DNA from: Sphingopyxis sp. OPL5
Lineage (GTDB): Bacteria; Pseudomonadota; Alphaproteobacteria; Sphingomonadales; Sphingomonadaceae
Direction of reading: 5' to 3'
DNA length: 64,000 nucleotides
Assembly: GCF_003797775.2 (NCBI RefSeq)
Contig: NZ_CP060725.1
Span: 3,528,001 to 3,592,000 of the forward strand
Part shown: positions 7,182-15,559 of the stretch, piece by piece
Position numbering within the stretch: position 1 is the first letter of the stretch
How the letters are laid out: every line of letters starts with the position of its first letter
Made by a program: the position numbers and the translations under genes
Notes under the pieces: model-generated
Told to the model about the DNA's origin: nothing
The model's input: the letters and a program-made list of their open reading frames with translations, nothing else
Databases searched by the model: none

Positions 7182-8407
7182 AACCGCATGGTCCGATCCC
7201 GCCCGGCTTCGCCGCCGATGCCGACGGCATGTTGCTGATCGGCGGCCAGCGCGCCGACGACCTCGCCGAGGATGCCGGCGACACGCCGCTGTTCGTCTAT
7301 GACAGCAAGCTGCTCACCGCGCGCGTCGCCGAATGGCGCGCCGCGATGCCCGCCGAATTGCAGCTTCATTATGCGATGAAGGCGAACCCCTATGGCCCGC
7401 TGCTCGGCCATATGGCGGCGATGGTCGACGGACTCGACGTCGCGTCGGGCGGCGAGCTCAAGGCCGCGCGCACCAGCGGTATGGCGAGCGGGCACATCAG
7501 CTTCGCGGGGCCGGGCAAGCGCGACTCCGAACTCGAATATGCGATCAAGGCGGGCGCGACGCTCAATCTCGAATCGGCGGGCGAGGCCGAACGCGCGCTC
7601 GCGATCGGGGCGCGGCTCGGCATCGTCCCGCGACTCGCCGTGCGCGTGAACCCCGACTTCGACCTCAAGGGGTCGGGCATGAAGATGGGCGGCGGTGCCA
7701 AGCCTTTCGGGGTCGATGCCGCCGAGGTCGCGGCGCTGGTGGGGCGCCTGCTCGATGCCGGCGCCGACTGGCAGGGTTTCCATATTTTTGCCGGATCGCA
7801 GGCGCTTGATGCCGGCGCCATCGCCGATACGCAGGCGCAGACCGTCGCGCTCGCGGCGCGGCTCGCCAATGAAATCGGCGCGGTGCCGCCGCTCGTCAAT
7901 CTCGGCGGCGGCATGGGGGTGCCCTATTTTCCCGGCGACAAGGCGGTCGATGCGAAGGCGGTCGGCGATGCGCTCGCCGCGACGCTCGCGGCGCGTGACC
8001 CGATGCTCGGTGCCAGCCGCTTCGCGATGGAACTCGGGCGCTGGCTCGTCGCCGAGGCGGGGGTGTATCTGACCCGAATCGTCGATCGCAAGACCAGCCA
8101 TGGCGAGACCTTCCTCGTCACCGACGGCGGCCTTCATCACCAGCTCGCGGCGAGCGGCAATTTCGGCACCGTGATCCGCCGCAACTACCCGATCGCGCTC
8201 GCCAGCCAGTTCGGCGCCGAGCCGGTCGAGACGGTGTCGGTCGTCGGCTGCCTCTGCACCCCGCTCGACCGGCTGGGCGACCAGGTCGCGCTGCCGCGCG
8301 GCGAGGTCGGCGATCTTGTGGCGATCTTTCAGGCGGGGGCTTATGGCGCCACCGCGAGCCCCTCGGCTTTCCTCGGCCAGGGTCCGGCGCGCGAGATGCT
8401 CGTTTAA
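7178..8407 (+). CDS. PLP-dependent decarboxylase, exosortase A system-associated
   Basis: 409 residues of the fold-III (alanine racemase-like) Orn/DAP/Arg decarboxylase family. The PLP Lys lies in YAMKANPYG (Lys68). A glycine-rich phosphate-binding segment VNLGGGMGVPYF and a C-terminal VVGCLCTPLD with the active-site Cys are visible. The family is the exosortase type 1 decarboxylase (TIGR03099). Its close functional analogue is BtrK of butirosin biosynthesis, a DAP-decarboxylase-like enzyme that acts on a glutamyl group held on an ACP. Coupling to the ligase (ATGA) and proximity to an ACP make a carrier-bound substrate attractive, but this is inference; diaminopimelate or ornithine remain alternatives. 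Confidence 0.92.
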   Translation: MKPHGPIPPGFAADADGMLLIGGQRADDLAEDAGDTPLFVYDSKLLTARVAEWRAAMPAELQLHYAMKANPYGPLLGHMAAMVDGLDVASGGELKAARTSGMASGHISFAGPGKRDSELEYAIKAGATLNLESAGEAERALAIGARLGIVPRLAVRVNPDFDLKGSGMKMGGGAKPFGVDAAEVAALVGRLLDAGADWQGFHIFAGSQALDAGAIADTQAQTVALAARLANEIGAVPPLVNLGGGMGVPYFPGDKAVDAKAVGDALAATLAARDPMLGASRFAMELGRWLVAEAGVYLTRIVDRKTSHGETFLVTDGGLHHQLAASGNFGTVIRRNYPIALASQFGAEPVETVSVVGCLCTPLDRLGDQVALPRGEVGDLVAIFQAGAYGATASPSAFLGQGPAREMLV

Positions 8408-8556
8408 GATCCTCCCCATCGCGAAGCGTTGGGGAGGGGGACCGCCGCGAAGCGGTGGTGGAGGGGTTGAAAGGTTGCACCGACGCCTGACGGCGTCGAC
8501 CCCTCCGTCAGTCCTGCGGGCTGCCACCTCCCCAACGCTACGCGATGGGGAGGATC
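8408..8556. repeat. Long intergenic palindrome with 30-bp arms
   Basis: Arms 8408-8437 and 8527-8556 match 29/30 as reverse complements. The core, GAAGCGTTGGGGAGG and its complement, is a repeat type common in alphaproteobacteria. Secondary complementary blocks lie inside. It begins directly after the decarboxylase stop codon and may end that transcript. Confidence 0.88.
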
Positions 8557-8728
8557 GGAATGGCCGTTTCTGTCCCGAACTGGCACAGAGTGCGACGAGC
8601 GCGGCGCAAACCTAGCCGACTACTAACGGTATATTCACCCTTTTCGGTCATCGCTGATCCTGACGCATTGGCTTTCGCCCCGGGCATTTAGCTCGCGGCG
8701 ACGCCGCTGCCGCAGGAAAGGTGATACC
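8557..8728 (+). other. Leader of the XrtA exopolysaccharide operon
   Basis: About 170 bp between the palindrome and the export gene. It holds a locally AT-richer stretch (ACTAACGGTATATTCACC, 8621-8638) that could carry a -10 element, and the ribosome binding site AGGAAAGG just before the ATG at 8729. I see no convincing -35/-10 pair or operator. Confidence 0.35.
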
Positions 8729-9388
8729 ATGACGACGTCCTTCCCCGCCCTTCGCGCCGCGCGCGTGGCCCTCGCGTGCGGGATCGCCGCGACCGCGCTG
8801 ACCGGCTGCATGGGCGGCGGCGCCGCCGCGCCGCAGCTGCCGAGCGCGACCTTCGTTCAGAATCAGGAAGGGCCCGGCGAGGAATATATCATCGGCCCGC
8901 TCGACGAGCTGCAGATCTTCGTGTGGCGCAACCCCGAGCTGGGCGGCAAGGTCCAGGTCCGCCCCGACGGCCGCATCACCACCCCGCTGATCACCGACAT
9001 GCCCGCGGTCGGCAAGACCCCGACGATGCTCCAGCAGGACCTCAAGCTCCAGCTCAGCCAATATATCACCGACCCGATCGTCAGCGTCATCGTCACCAGC
9101 TTCAACAGCACCTTCTCCCAGCAGGTGCGCGTCGTCGGTGCGACCGAAAAGCCCGCGTCGATCCCGTTCCGCGCCAATATGACCGTGCTCGACGCGATGA
9201 TCGCGGTCGGCGGCCTCGGCGAATATGCCGCGGGCAACAAGGCGCGTCTCGTCCGTTACGACAAGGGCAGCGGCAAGCAGCATGAATATGGCCTGCGCCT
9301 CAACGACCTCGTCAAGCGCGGCGACATCAAGGCGAACGTCCGGCTCCAGCCGGGCGACGTGATCATCATCCCCGAAAGCATGTTCTGA
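8729..9388 (+). CDS. XrtA/PEP-CTERM system exopolysaccharide export lipoprotein (Wza-like)
   Basis: 219 residues. A lipoprotein signal peptide ends in the lipobox LTGC (Cys27). Then come a polysaccharide-export domain (EYIIGPLDELQIFVWRNPEL, residues about 48-67) and a SLBB-like region (VRVVGATEKPASIPF onward), ending in RLQPGDVIIIPESMF. It is the short Wza/KpsD-type family found in XrtA loci (TIGR03027). It probably forms an outer-membrane or periplasmic channel for the polymer together with the chain-length protein encoded next. First gene of a long same-strand operon reaching 22091; good AGGAAAGG ribosome binding site. Confidence 0.93.
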   Translation: MTTSFPALRAARVALACGIAATALTGCMGGGAAAPQLPSATFVQNQEGPGEEYIIGPLDELQIFVWRNPELGGKVQVRPDGRITTPLITDMPAVGKTPTMLQQDLKLQLSQYITDPIVSVIVTSFNSTFSQQVRVVGATEKPASIPFRANMTVLDAMIAVGGLGEYAAGNKARLVRYDKGSGKQHEYGLRLNDLVKRGDIKANVRLQPGDVIIIPESMF

Positions 9389-9440
9389 CGCGCCACCGCG
9401 CGGCCGACTCCCCAAACCTGCCAAGGACTGAAACCAGACA

Positions 9441-10988
9441 ATGAACGGCCTTTACGACGAATTCCGGGTGGCGCTGCACAGCGTCTGGACGCGCCGCTGG
9501 CTGGTTCTGGCCGTGGCCTGGGGCATCTGCATCCTCGGCTGGCTGGCGATCGCGTCGATCCCCAACCGGTATGATTCGCGCGCCCGCCTGCTCGTCGACA
9601 TCAACGAGATCGTCCCCGCCGACAGCCAGAGCGGCCCCTATGCCGATCGCGCCCAGATCGACCAGATTCGCGAGACGCTGACCAGCGCGCGCAACCTCGA
9701 GAAGGTCGCGGTGACGACCGGCATGCTCCCCGCCGGCGCCGGCGAGCGCGAAAAGGCCGGCGCGGTCGCGATGCTGCAAAAGAATATCAAGGTCATCCCG
9801 CAGCAGGAAAATATCTTCGAGATCACCTCGTCGATCGGAGTCGGCAGCCTGTCCGACGCCGACAATGCCAAGCTTGCGAGCGGCGTCCTCGACAGCCTGA
9901 TCACCGTGTTCCGCGACGAACAGCTGCGCGGCGGCCGGATGACCGCGCGCGAGGGGCTGAAGTTCCTCGACGCCCAGCTCGCCGACCGCGAAAAGGCGCT
10001 CGGCGAGGTCGAGGCGCGCCGCGCCGCCTTTGAGGCGAAGAATATCGGGCTGATCTCCAGCGGCACCGGCTCGCCCGGCCAGCGTATCGACGCCGCGCGC
10101 GCCGAACTCAGCCAGATCGAAACCCAGCTGGCCGCGGCGCAAGGCTCGCTCGCGGCGGCGAACGGCCAGATGGCGTCGACGCCGGCGACGATCAACGTCC
10201 CCGGCATGGGCGGCGTCGGCGGCGGTGTCGCGCGCCAGCAACTCGCCGGGGCACAGAACGAACTGTCGTCGATGCGCGCGCGCGGGCTGACCGACGCGCA
10301 CCCCGACGTCATCGCGCTGAAAAGCCAGATCGCCTCGCTGAAGGCGATGGCCGACCGCGAAGGCGCGGGCGCCGGTGGCGGCGGCAACGCCCAGAACCCC
10401 GCCTATGCGACGCTGCAGGCGATGCGCGCCGAACGCCAGGCGACCGTCGCGGCGCTGTCGTCGCGCAAGGCGCAATTGTCGGCCGACATCAACCGCATCA
10501 CCACCGCGCAGATCCAGAACCCCGGCGTCGCCGCCGAATATGAACGGATCAACGGCGAATATACCGCGCTCAAGGCGCAGTCGGACCGGCTGATGGCACA
10601 GCGCGAACAGGTGCGCATGCGCGGCGAGGTGCAGACCGAAACCGATGCGATCAAGGTCGAACTGCTCGACCCGCCGACGAAGCCGACCAGTCCTGCGGCG
10701 CCGAACCGCCCGTTGTTCCTGACCCTCGTGTTGTTCGCGGGCATCGGCGGCGGCATCGGGGTCGCCTTCGGCCTCGGTCAGGTGCGCACCAGCTATGCGA
10801 CCGCGGCCAAGCTCGAACGCGCCAGCGGCCTGCCGGTCATCGGATCGATCACCGAGGTCGTGACGCCCGAACGGCACGCCGACCGCAAGAAGAAACTCGT
10901 CTGGCTCGCGGGGGGCAGCGGCGCGCTGGTGGCGCTGTTCGTCCTGCTGCTGGTCGCCGAATTCGTCCAGCGTGGCATGGTCGCGTGA
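9441..10988 (+). CDS. XrtA system polysaccharide chain-length determinant (Wzz/Wzc-like)
   Basis: 515 residues. An N-terminal membrane helix (WLVLAVAWGICILGWLAIAS) and a C-terminal one (VWLAGGSGALVALFVLLLV) enclose a long periplasmic coiled-coil region with many Glu/Ala/Gln repeats (residues about 170-240 and 320-410). The PTKPTSPAAPNRP segment before the second membrane region is the proline-rich motif of Wzz-type proteins. The family is TIGR03007. It controls polymer length and bridges the inner membrane to the export lipoprotein. An AAGGA site precedes the ATG. The autokinase domain is a separate protein encoded next, as in Gram-positive CapA/CapB pairs. Confidence 0.93.
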   Translation: MNGLYDEFRVALHSVWTRRWLVLAVAWGICILGWLAIASIPNRYDSRARLLVDINEIVPADSQSGPYADRAQIDQIRETLTSARNLEKVAVTTGMLPAGAGEREKAGAVAMLQKNIKVIPQQENIFEITSSIGVGSLSDADNAKLASGVLDSLITVFRDEQLRGGRMTAREGLKFLDAQLADREKALGEVEARRAAFEAKNIGLISSGTGSPGQRIDAARAELSQIETQLAAAQGSLAAANGQMASTPATINVPGMGGVGGGVARQQLAGAQNELSSMRARGLTDAHPDVIALKSQIASLKAMADREGAGAGGGGNAQNPAYATLQAMRAERQATVAALSSRKAQLSADINRITTAQIQNPGVAAEYERINGEYTALKAQSDRLMAQREQVRMRGEVQTETDAIKVELLDPPTKPTSPAAPNRPLFLTLVLFAGIGGGIGVAFGLGQVRTSYATAAKLERASGLPVIGSITEVVTPERHADRKKKLVWLAGGSGALVALFVLLLVAEFVQRGMVA

Positions 10989-11002
10989 CGGGGGACAAGA
11001 AA

Positions 11003-12037
11003 ATGAACGAACATCGCCCCATCAAGCGCACGCCCTCGCTGCTCGAACGCGCCGCCGACATGTTCGGCACCGATCCCGCCGCCGGCGCACCGACGATCGA
11101 CGTCTCGGGCCTGCCCGAGGAGCCGGTCCGCAAGGGCAAGGCGAAGAAAAAGGCCGAGTCCGAAGCACCGGCGACGCCCCCGCTTACGCCGGAGGCCGAA
11201 ACGCTCGATCCCGTCGTCGAGACGGCGCCCGCGGTCGAGGCGGCGCCGAAACCGTCGCCGCGCAAGGATGTCGCCAGGGCGGCGCCCGCCGTCGTGCCGA
11301 CGCGTCAGGGAACGATCGACCGCGAACGGCTCGCCGCCAGCGGCATGATCGTGCCGGGGGCGGCGGTCAGCGGCATTTCCGAAGAATATCGCATCGTGAA
11401 GCGCGAACTGATCCGCAACTTCGCGGGCAGCGGCAGCCGTCCGGTGTTGCCGCGCGGCCACCGCGTGCTGATCGGCTCGGCCAACCCGGGCGAAGGCAAG
11501 ACCTTCTCGGCGGTCAACCTCGCGCTCAGCCTCGCGGTCGAAACCGACCATGACGTGCTGCTGATCGACGCCGACATCGCCAAGCCCAGCGTGCTGAACG
11601 CGCTCGGGCTGGAGGATGGTCCCGGGCTGATGGACGCGCTCGCCGACCCGCACCTGCCGCTCGGCGACTGCCTGATCCAGACCGATATTCCGGGGCTGAA
11701 GGTCATGCCCGCGGGCACCGCGCATATGCACGACACCGAATTGCTCGCCTCGGCGCGCACCGAAACCTTGCTCGCGCAGCTCGAAGCGGGGGCGCCGGGC
11801 CGGATCATCATCCTCGATTCGCCGCCGGTGCTCGCGGCGTCGCCCGCCGCGGTGCTCGCCGGCCATGTCGGCCAGCTGATCATGGTGGTGCGCGCCGATA
11901 CGACGCTCGAAAGCGCGCTGCGCGACGCGATCGGGCTGATGGGCGCCTGCCCGCACATCCAGCTGCTCCTCAACGGGGTCAAATATTCGCCGGGCGGTCG
12001 ACGCTTCGGCACCTATTATGGACAAGGAGGCGCCTGA
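11003..12037 (+). CDS. XrtA-associated tyrosine autokinase (BY-kinase)
   Basis: 344 residues from the ATG at 11003, which has a GGGGGAC site just upstream; a GTG at 10985 overlapping the previous gene is the alternative. Residues 1-105 are Pro/Ala/Lys-rich and disordered. The kinase domain has Walker A GSANPGEGKT (158-167), Walker A' VLLIDADIAKPS and Walker B IIILDSPPV. The C-terminus RRFGTYYGQGGA has only a short Tyr pair rather than a long Tyr cluster. Family TIGR03018. It would phosphorylate itself and couple polymer assembly with the chain-length protein at the inner membrane. Confidence 0.92.
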   Translation: MNEHRPIKRTPSLLERAADMFGTDPAAGAPTIDVSGLPEEPVRKGKAKKKAESEAPATPPLTPEAETLDPVVETAPAVEAAPKPSPRKDVARAAPAVVPTRQGTIDRERLAASGMIVPGAAVSGISEEYRIVKRELIRNFAGSGSRPVLPRGHRVLIGSANPGEGKTFSAVNLALSLAVETDHDVLLIDADIAKPSVLNALGLEDGPGLMDALADPHLPLGDCLIQTDIPGLKVMPAGTAHMHDTELLASARTETLLAQLEAGAPGRIIILDSPPVLAASPAAVLAGHVGQLIMVVRADTTLESALRDAIGLMGACPHIQLLLNGVKYSPGGRRFGTYYGQGGA

Positions 12038-12039
12038 CC

Positions 12040-13767
12040 ATGCGCACCACTCTCCCCCACGCACGCCGTGGCGTCATGACGGCGGTGGCGCTGCTGCTCG
12101 CCGGCACCGCGACCAGCGCGCATGCACAATTCTCGGGTCCCGAAGGCGGCAGCGGTGATGGCGCTGCGTCGTCGGCACCGGCCTCGGCCGAAAGCGGCAC
12201 CGGCAAGCGCGACGAGCGCGGCCAGAAGCGCAGCAAGCGCACGGTCGAAGTCACACCCTATCTCGAAGTCGGGCAGGTGCTGCAGGCCGATCTCAAAAAT
12301 GATGGCGATGTGCTCACCTACACGACGCTCGCCGCCGGGGTCGACGCGGTCATCACGACGCGCCGCGCCGAAGTCGCGGCGACGCTGCGCTACGAATATC
12401 GCATCGGCGAATCGGGCGGCCTCGGCGATTCGGACACGATCAGCGGGCTGCTGCGCGGCCGCTATGAACTCGCGCGCGGGCTGAATGTCGAGGCGGGAGC
12501 GCTCGCGACGCGCACCCGCGCCGACGGGCAGGGCGCCGACAATCCGATTTTCGTCGGCAATGGGTCGAACTCCGCCGACGTCTATTCGATCTATGCCGGC
12601 CCGACCTTCGCGCGCCGCATCGGCGGACTCGACGTCGGTGCCGGTTATCGCTTCGGCTATAACAAGGTCGAGGTCGACACCCCCGCAGTGCTGCCGCCGG
12701 GTGCGACCAGCCAGGATATTTTCGACAGCTCGACCAACCATGTCGCGTGGGGCAGCGTCGGCCAGCGGCCGGGCGACCTGCCGTTCGGCTGGCAGGTGTC
12801 GGGCGGTTACGAGCGCGAGGATGCGACCCAGCTCGACCAGCGGTTCGAGGGCAAGTTCGCCCGCGCCGACGTGACGGTGCCGATCGGCCCGACCGTCGCG
12901 CTGCTTGGCGGCGTCGGCTATGAAGATATCGAGATCAGCGAACGCAACCCCGTCGTCGACGCGAACGGCGTGCCGGTCCGCGACGCGAACGGGCGCTTCG
13001 TCACCGACAAGTCGAGCCCGCGCCAGCTGTCGTTCGACACCGACGGGCTGATCTGGGACGCCGGCGTGATGTGGCAGCCCAGCCGCCGCACCTCGCTGAC
13101 CGCCAAGGTCGGGCGCCGCTATGGCGACACCATCTACACCGGCAGCTTCTATTACCGCCCGGGCCATGCGACGCAGATCCAGGTCGGCGTCTATGACGGC
13201 ATCTCCAGCTTCGGGCGCGGGCTTTCCGCTGGCCTCGCCGGCCTGCCGACCCAGTTCGACCCGACGCGCAACCCGATCGACGGCGATATCAACAGCTGCC
13301 AGTTCGGCGCGCAGGGCGGCGGCTGTCTCAACAACGCGCTGTCGAACGCGACCGGCGCGCAGTTCCGCAGCCGCGGCATCCAGGGCATCTTCACCAGCCG
13401 CGCCGGGGCGTGGAGCTATGGCTTTGGCGCCGGTTACGATCGCCGCCGCCTGCTCGTGCCCGCGCTGTCGCAGATTGCCGACCTCAACGGGGTGACCGAC
13501 GAGAATTATTATCTCTTCGCGTCGATCGGGCGCCAGCTCGGCCGCGATGCCGACCTGTCGTTCAGCGGCTTCTACAATTATTTCGACAATGGCTCGCCGG
13601 GCGCGACCGACGTGCAATCCTATGGCGCGTCGGCGGTCTATTCGCAGCGCTTCTGGCGCGGGCTGACCGGCAGCGCGGCGGCCAGCCTCACCGGCTTCGA
13701 CCAGGACGGTTTCAACAGCCAGCTCGTGGCATCGGCGCTGTTCGGTCTGCGCTACAATTTCCGGTAA
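12040..13767 (+). CDS. XrtA/PEP-CTERM system-associated outer-membrane beta-barrel protein
   Basis: 575 residues with a signal peptide ending at AHAQ (about residue 30). The mature part is made of alternating aromatic/hydrophobic strands (TVEVTPYLEVGQVLQADL, VDAVITTRRAEVAATLRYEY and others) and ends in Phe-Arg (LFGLRYNFR), typical of an outer-membrane barrel. It matches the family TIGR03016, known only from PEP-CTERM/XrtA loci. It may help the polymer cross the outer membrane, but function is not established. A strong AAGGAGG site precedes the ATG, and it follows the autokinase gene by 2 bp. Confidence 0.88.
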   Translation: MRTTLPHARRGVMTAVALLLAGTATSAHAQFSGPEGGSGDGAASSAPASAESGTGKRDERGQKRSKRTVEVTPYLEVGQVLQADLKNDGDVLTYTTLAAGVDAVITTRRAEVAATLRYEYRIGESGGLGDSDTISGLLRGRYELARGLNVEAGALATRTRADGQGADNPIFVGNGSNSADVYSIYAGPTFARRIGGLDVGAGYRFGYNKVEVDTPAVLPPGATSQDIFDSSTNHVAWGSVGQRPGDLPFGWQVSGGYEREDATQLDQRFEGKFARADVTVPIGPTVALLGGVGYEDIEISERNPVVDANGVPVRDANGRFVTDKSSPRQLSFDTDGLIWDAGVMWQPSRRTSLTAKVGRRYGDTIYTGSFYYRPGHATQIQVGVYDGISSFGRGLSAGLAGLPTQFDPTRNPIDGDINSCQFGAQGGGCLNNALSNATGAQFRSRGIQGIFTSRAGAWSYGFGAGYDRRRLLVPALSQIADLNGVTDENYYLFASIGRQLGRDADLSFSGFYNYFDNGSPGATDVQSYGASAVYSQRFWRGLTGSAAASLTGFDQDGFNSQLVASALFGLRYNFR

Positions 13768-13780
13768 CGGGGAAGATAAT

Positions 13781-15511
13781 ATGTACGATCAATATTATGG
13801 CTTTACGGGACGTCCTTTCCAGCTGACGCCGGACCCGAATTTCTATTTCGAGAGCGGCACCCACCGCAAGGCGATGTCCTATCTCGGCTATGGGCTGGCG
13901 CAGGGCGAGGGCTTCATCGTGATCACCGGCGACGTCGGCGCGGGCAAGACGACGCTCGTCGGCCATCTGATGAACACGATCGACCCCAACCGCCTGACCG
14001 CGGTCAAGCTGGTGTCGACGCAGGTCGAGGGCGACGACCTGCTCCGCCTCGTCGCCGAACAATTCGGGCTCGACTGGGAAGGCGAGAGCAAGGCCGAGCT
14101 GCTGCGCTCGATGGAACAATATCTGCGCGAACAGGCGCGCGCCGGCCGCCGCACGTTGCTGATCGTCGACGAGGGGCAGAATCTCGCGATCTCGGCGCTC
14201 GAAGAATTGCGCATGCTGTCGAACTTTCAGCTCGGCGGCCATTCGCTGCTGCAGATATTCCTGCTCGGCCAGCCCGAATTCCGCCAGACTTTGTTCCACT
14301 CGCCGCAGCTCGAACAGCTGCGCCAGCGGGTGATCGCGACGCATCATCTGGACCCGATGGAGCCCGAGGAGGTCGAACCCTATATCCTCCACCGCCTCGG
14401 CAAGGTCGGCTGGACCGGCAACCCCAGCTTCAGCCCCGACGCCTTCGAGGAAATCTTCGATTATAGCGAAGGCGTGCCGCGCAAATTGAACGTGCTGGTC
14501 AGCCGCCTGTTGCTGTTCGGCGCGGTCGAGCAACAGCATCGCATCACCGCCCAGCATGTGCGCGACGTCGTCGCCGAGATCGAGGCCGATCGCGGCATCG
14601 ACGCGAAGACGCTGGTGCCGCCGGCCCCGGTCGAACCGGCTTTCGCCGCACCCGCACCCGCACCCGCACCCGCTGCCTTCGCACCGGCGCCGGTGGCGTC
14701 GCTCGCGGCGATGGCGGCCCCCGCACCGAAACCCGAACCGGTGTGGGCCGAACCCGCGCCCGTGGTGGCCGCCGCACCCGAACCCGCGGACCCCGAAGAG
14801 GCGCCGTTCGAACTGGTCGAGGCCTTCGTCGAACCCGACCCCGTCGTCGTGCCGGTCGAACCCGAAGCAGAACCCGAACCCGCGCCCTTTGCCGCCCCGG
14901 TCGCCGAGGTCGAAGCGCCGCTCGAATGGCCGGCTGCCGCCGCTATCGCCGAACCGGTCGTCGAAGCCGAAAGCGTCGAAGCGGCGCCGGCGCCCTTCGC
15001 CGCCCCGGACGAAGAAGCCCCCGCCATGGGCCTCGAACGCCTGTCGATGCGCGCCGCGCTCGAAGAGGTCGACATCCTGCCGCCGTCGCACGCCGCGACG
15101 AGCTTCGTCGAAGCCCGTTCGCTCGTCGCCGAACAGCTTGGCCTCGCGCCCGCCGCGGCCGCCGAAGTCGAACCCGTTGCCGAAGCGCGGCGTTTCGCCA
15201 TTGCCCCCGACCCCGTCGAAGCCGCGGTCGAGCAGGAAGCAGAAGCATCCGAACCGAGCGCGGCCTTCGCCGAACCCGAAGCGATCGCACCCGAACCGGT
15301 CGAAGCCGAGGCGTCGGCCGAAGCCCCGGCCGCCGCGTTGGTCGACGAGGCGCAACTGGTCGCCCTCCAGCGCCAGCTCGCCGGGCTGGAGGCGCGGATC
15401 GCCGAACAGGATGTGGCGCTGCGCCGTGTGCTTGATTTGTTGATCGATTGGGTCGAACGCGATCCGGCGAATGCGCCCGATCCGACGCTGACGCAGACCT
15501 GGGCCGCCTGA
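13781..15511 (+). CDS. XrtA-associated ATPase (ExeA/GspA-type AAA) with long Pro/Ala/Glu tail
   Basis: 576 residues. The N-terminus MYDQYYGFTGRPFQLTPDP is diagnostic of ExeA-like ATPases. Walker A is GDVGAGKTT (50-58) and Walker B is LLIVDEGQNL. The AAA part ends near residue 270. Residues about 280-530 are a low-complexity tract of Ala, Pro, Glu and Val with repeated APAPAPAP and EPEPAPF-like runs. A short predicted coiled coil (LVALQRQLAGLEARIAEQ) closes the protein. The family is TIGR03015; ordinary members are mainly the ATPase domain, so the tail is an expansion. Role in polymer secretion is inferred from locus conservation. Confidence 0.9.
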   Translation: MYDQYYGFTGRPFQLTPDPNFYFESGTHRKAMSYLGYGLAQGEGFIVITGDVGAGKTTLVGHLMNTIDPNRLTAVKLVSTQVEGDDLLRLVAEQFGLDWEGESKAELLRSMEQYLREQARAGRRTLLIVDEGQNLAISALEELRMLSNFQLGGHSLLQIFLLGQPEFRQTLFHSPQLEQLRQRVIATHHLDPMEPEEVEPYILHRLGKVGWTGNPSFSPDAFEEIFDYSEGVPRKLNVLVSRLLLFGAVEQQHRITAQHVRDVVAEIEADRGIDAKTLVPPAPVEPAFAAPAPAPAPAAFAPAPVASLAAMAAPAPKPEPVWAEPAPVVAAAPEPADPEEAPFELVEAFVEPDPVVVPVEPEAEPEPAPFAAPVAEVEAPLEWPAAAAIAEPVVEAESVEAAPAPFAAPDEEAPAMGLERLSMRAALEEVDILPPSHAATSFVEARSLVAEQLGLAPAAAAEVEPVAEARRFAIAPDPVEAAVEQEAEASEPSAAFAEPEAIAPEPVEAEASAEAPAAALVDEAQLVALQRQLAGLEARIAEQDVALRRVLDLLIDWVERDPANAPDPTLTQTWAA

Positions 15512-15559
15512 CGGCGTCCCGGTCGCGGCTAGCTGCCGGATCGATGAAGGTGAGGGATC

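Noticed and set aside
8579..8593. Sigma-54-like sequence CTGGCACAGAGTGCG before the exopolysaccharide operon, of interest because some XrtA systems use the PrsK/PrsR sigma-54 pathway
   Set aside because: The GG and GC elements are two bases too close for a sigma-54 promoter, so it should not function.
14640..14900. Short repeats in the ATPase gene that look like a tandem array
   Set aside because: They are codon-level repeats (Ala-Pro, Glu-Pro) in coding sequence, without regular spacers; not CRISPR or a structural array.
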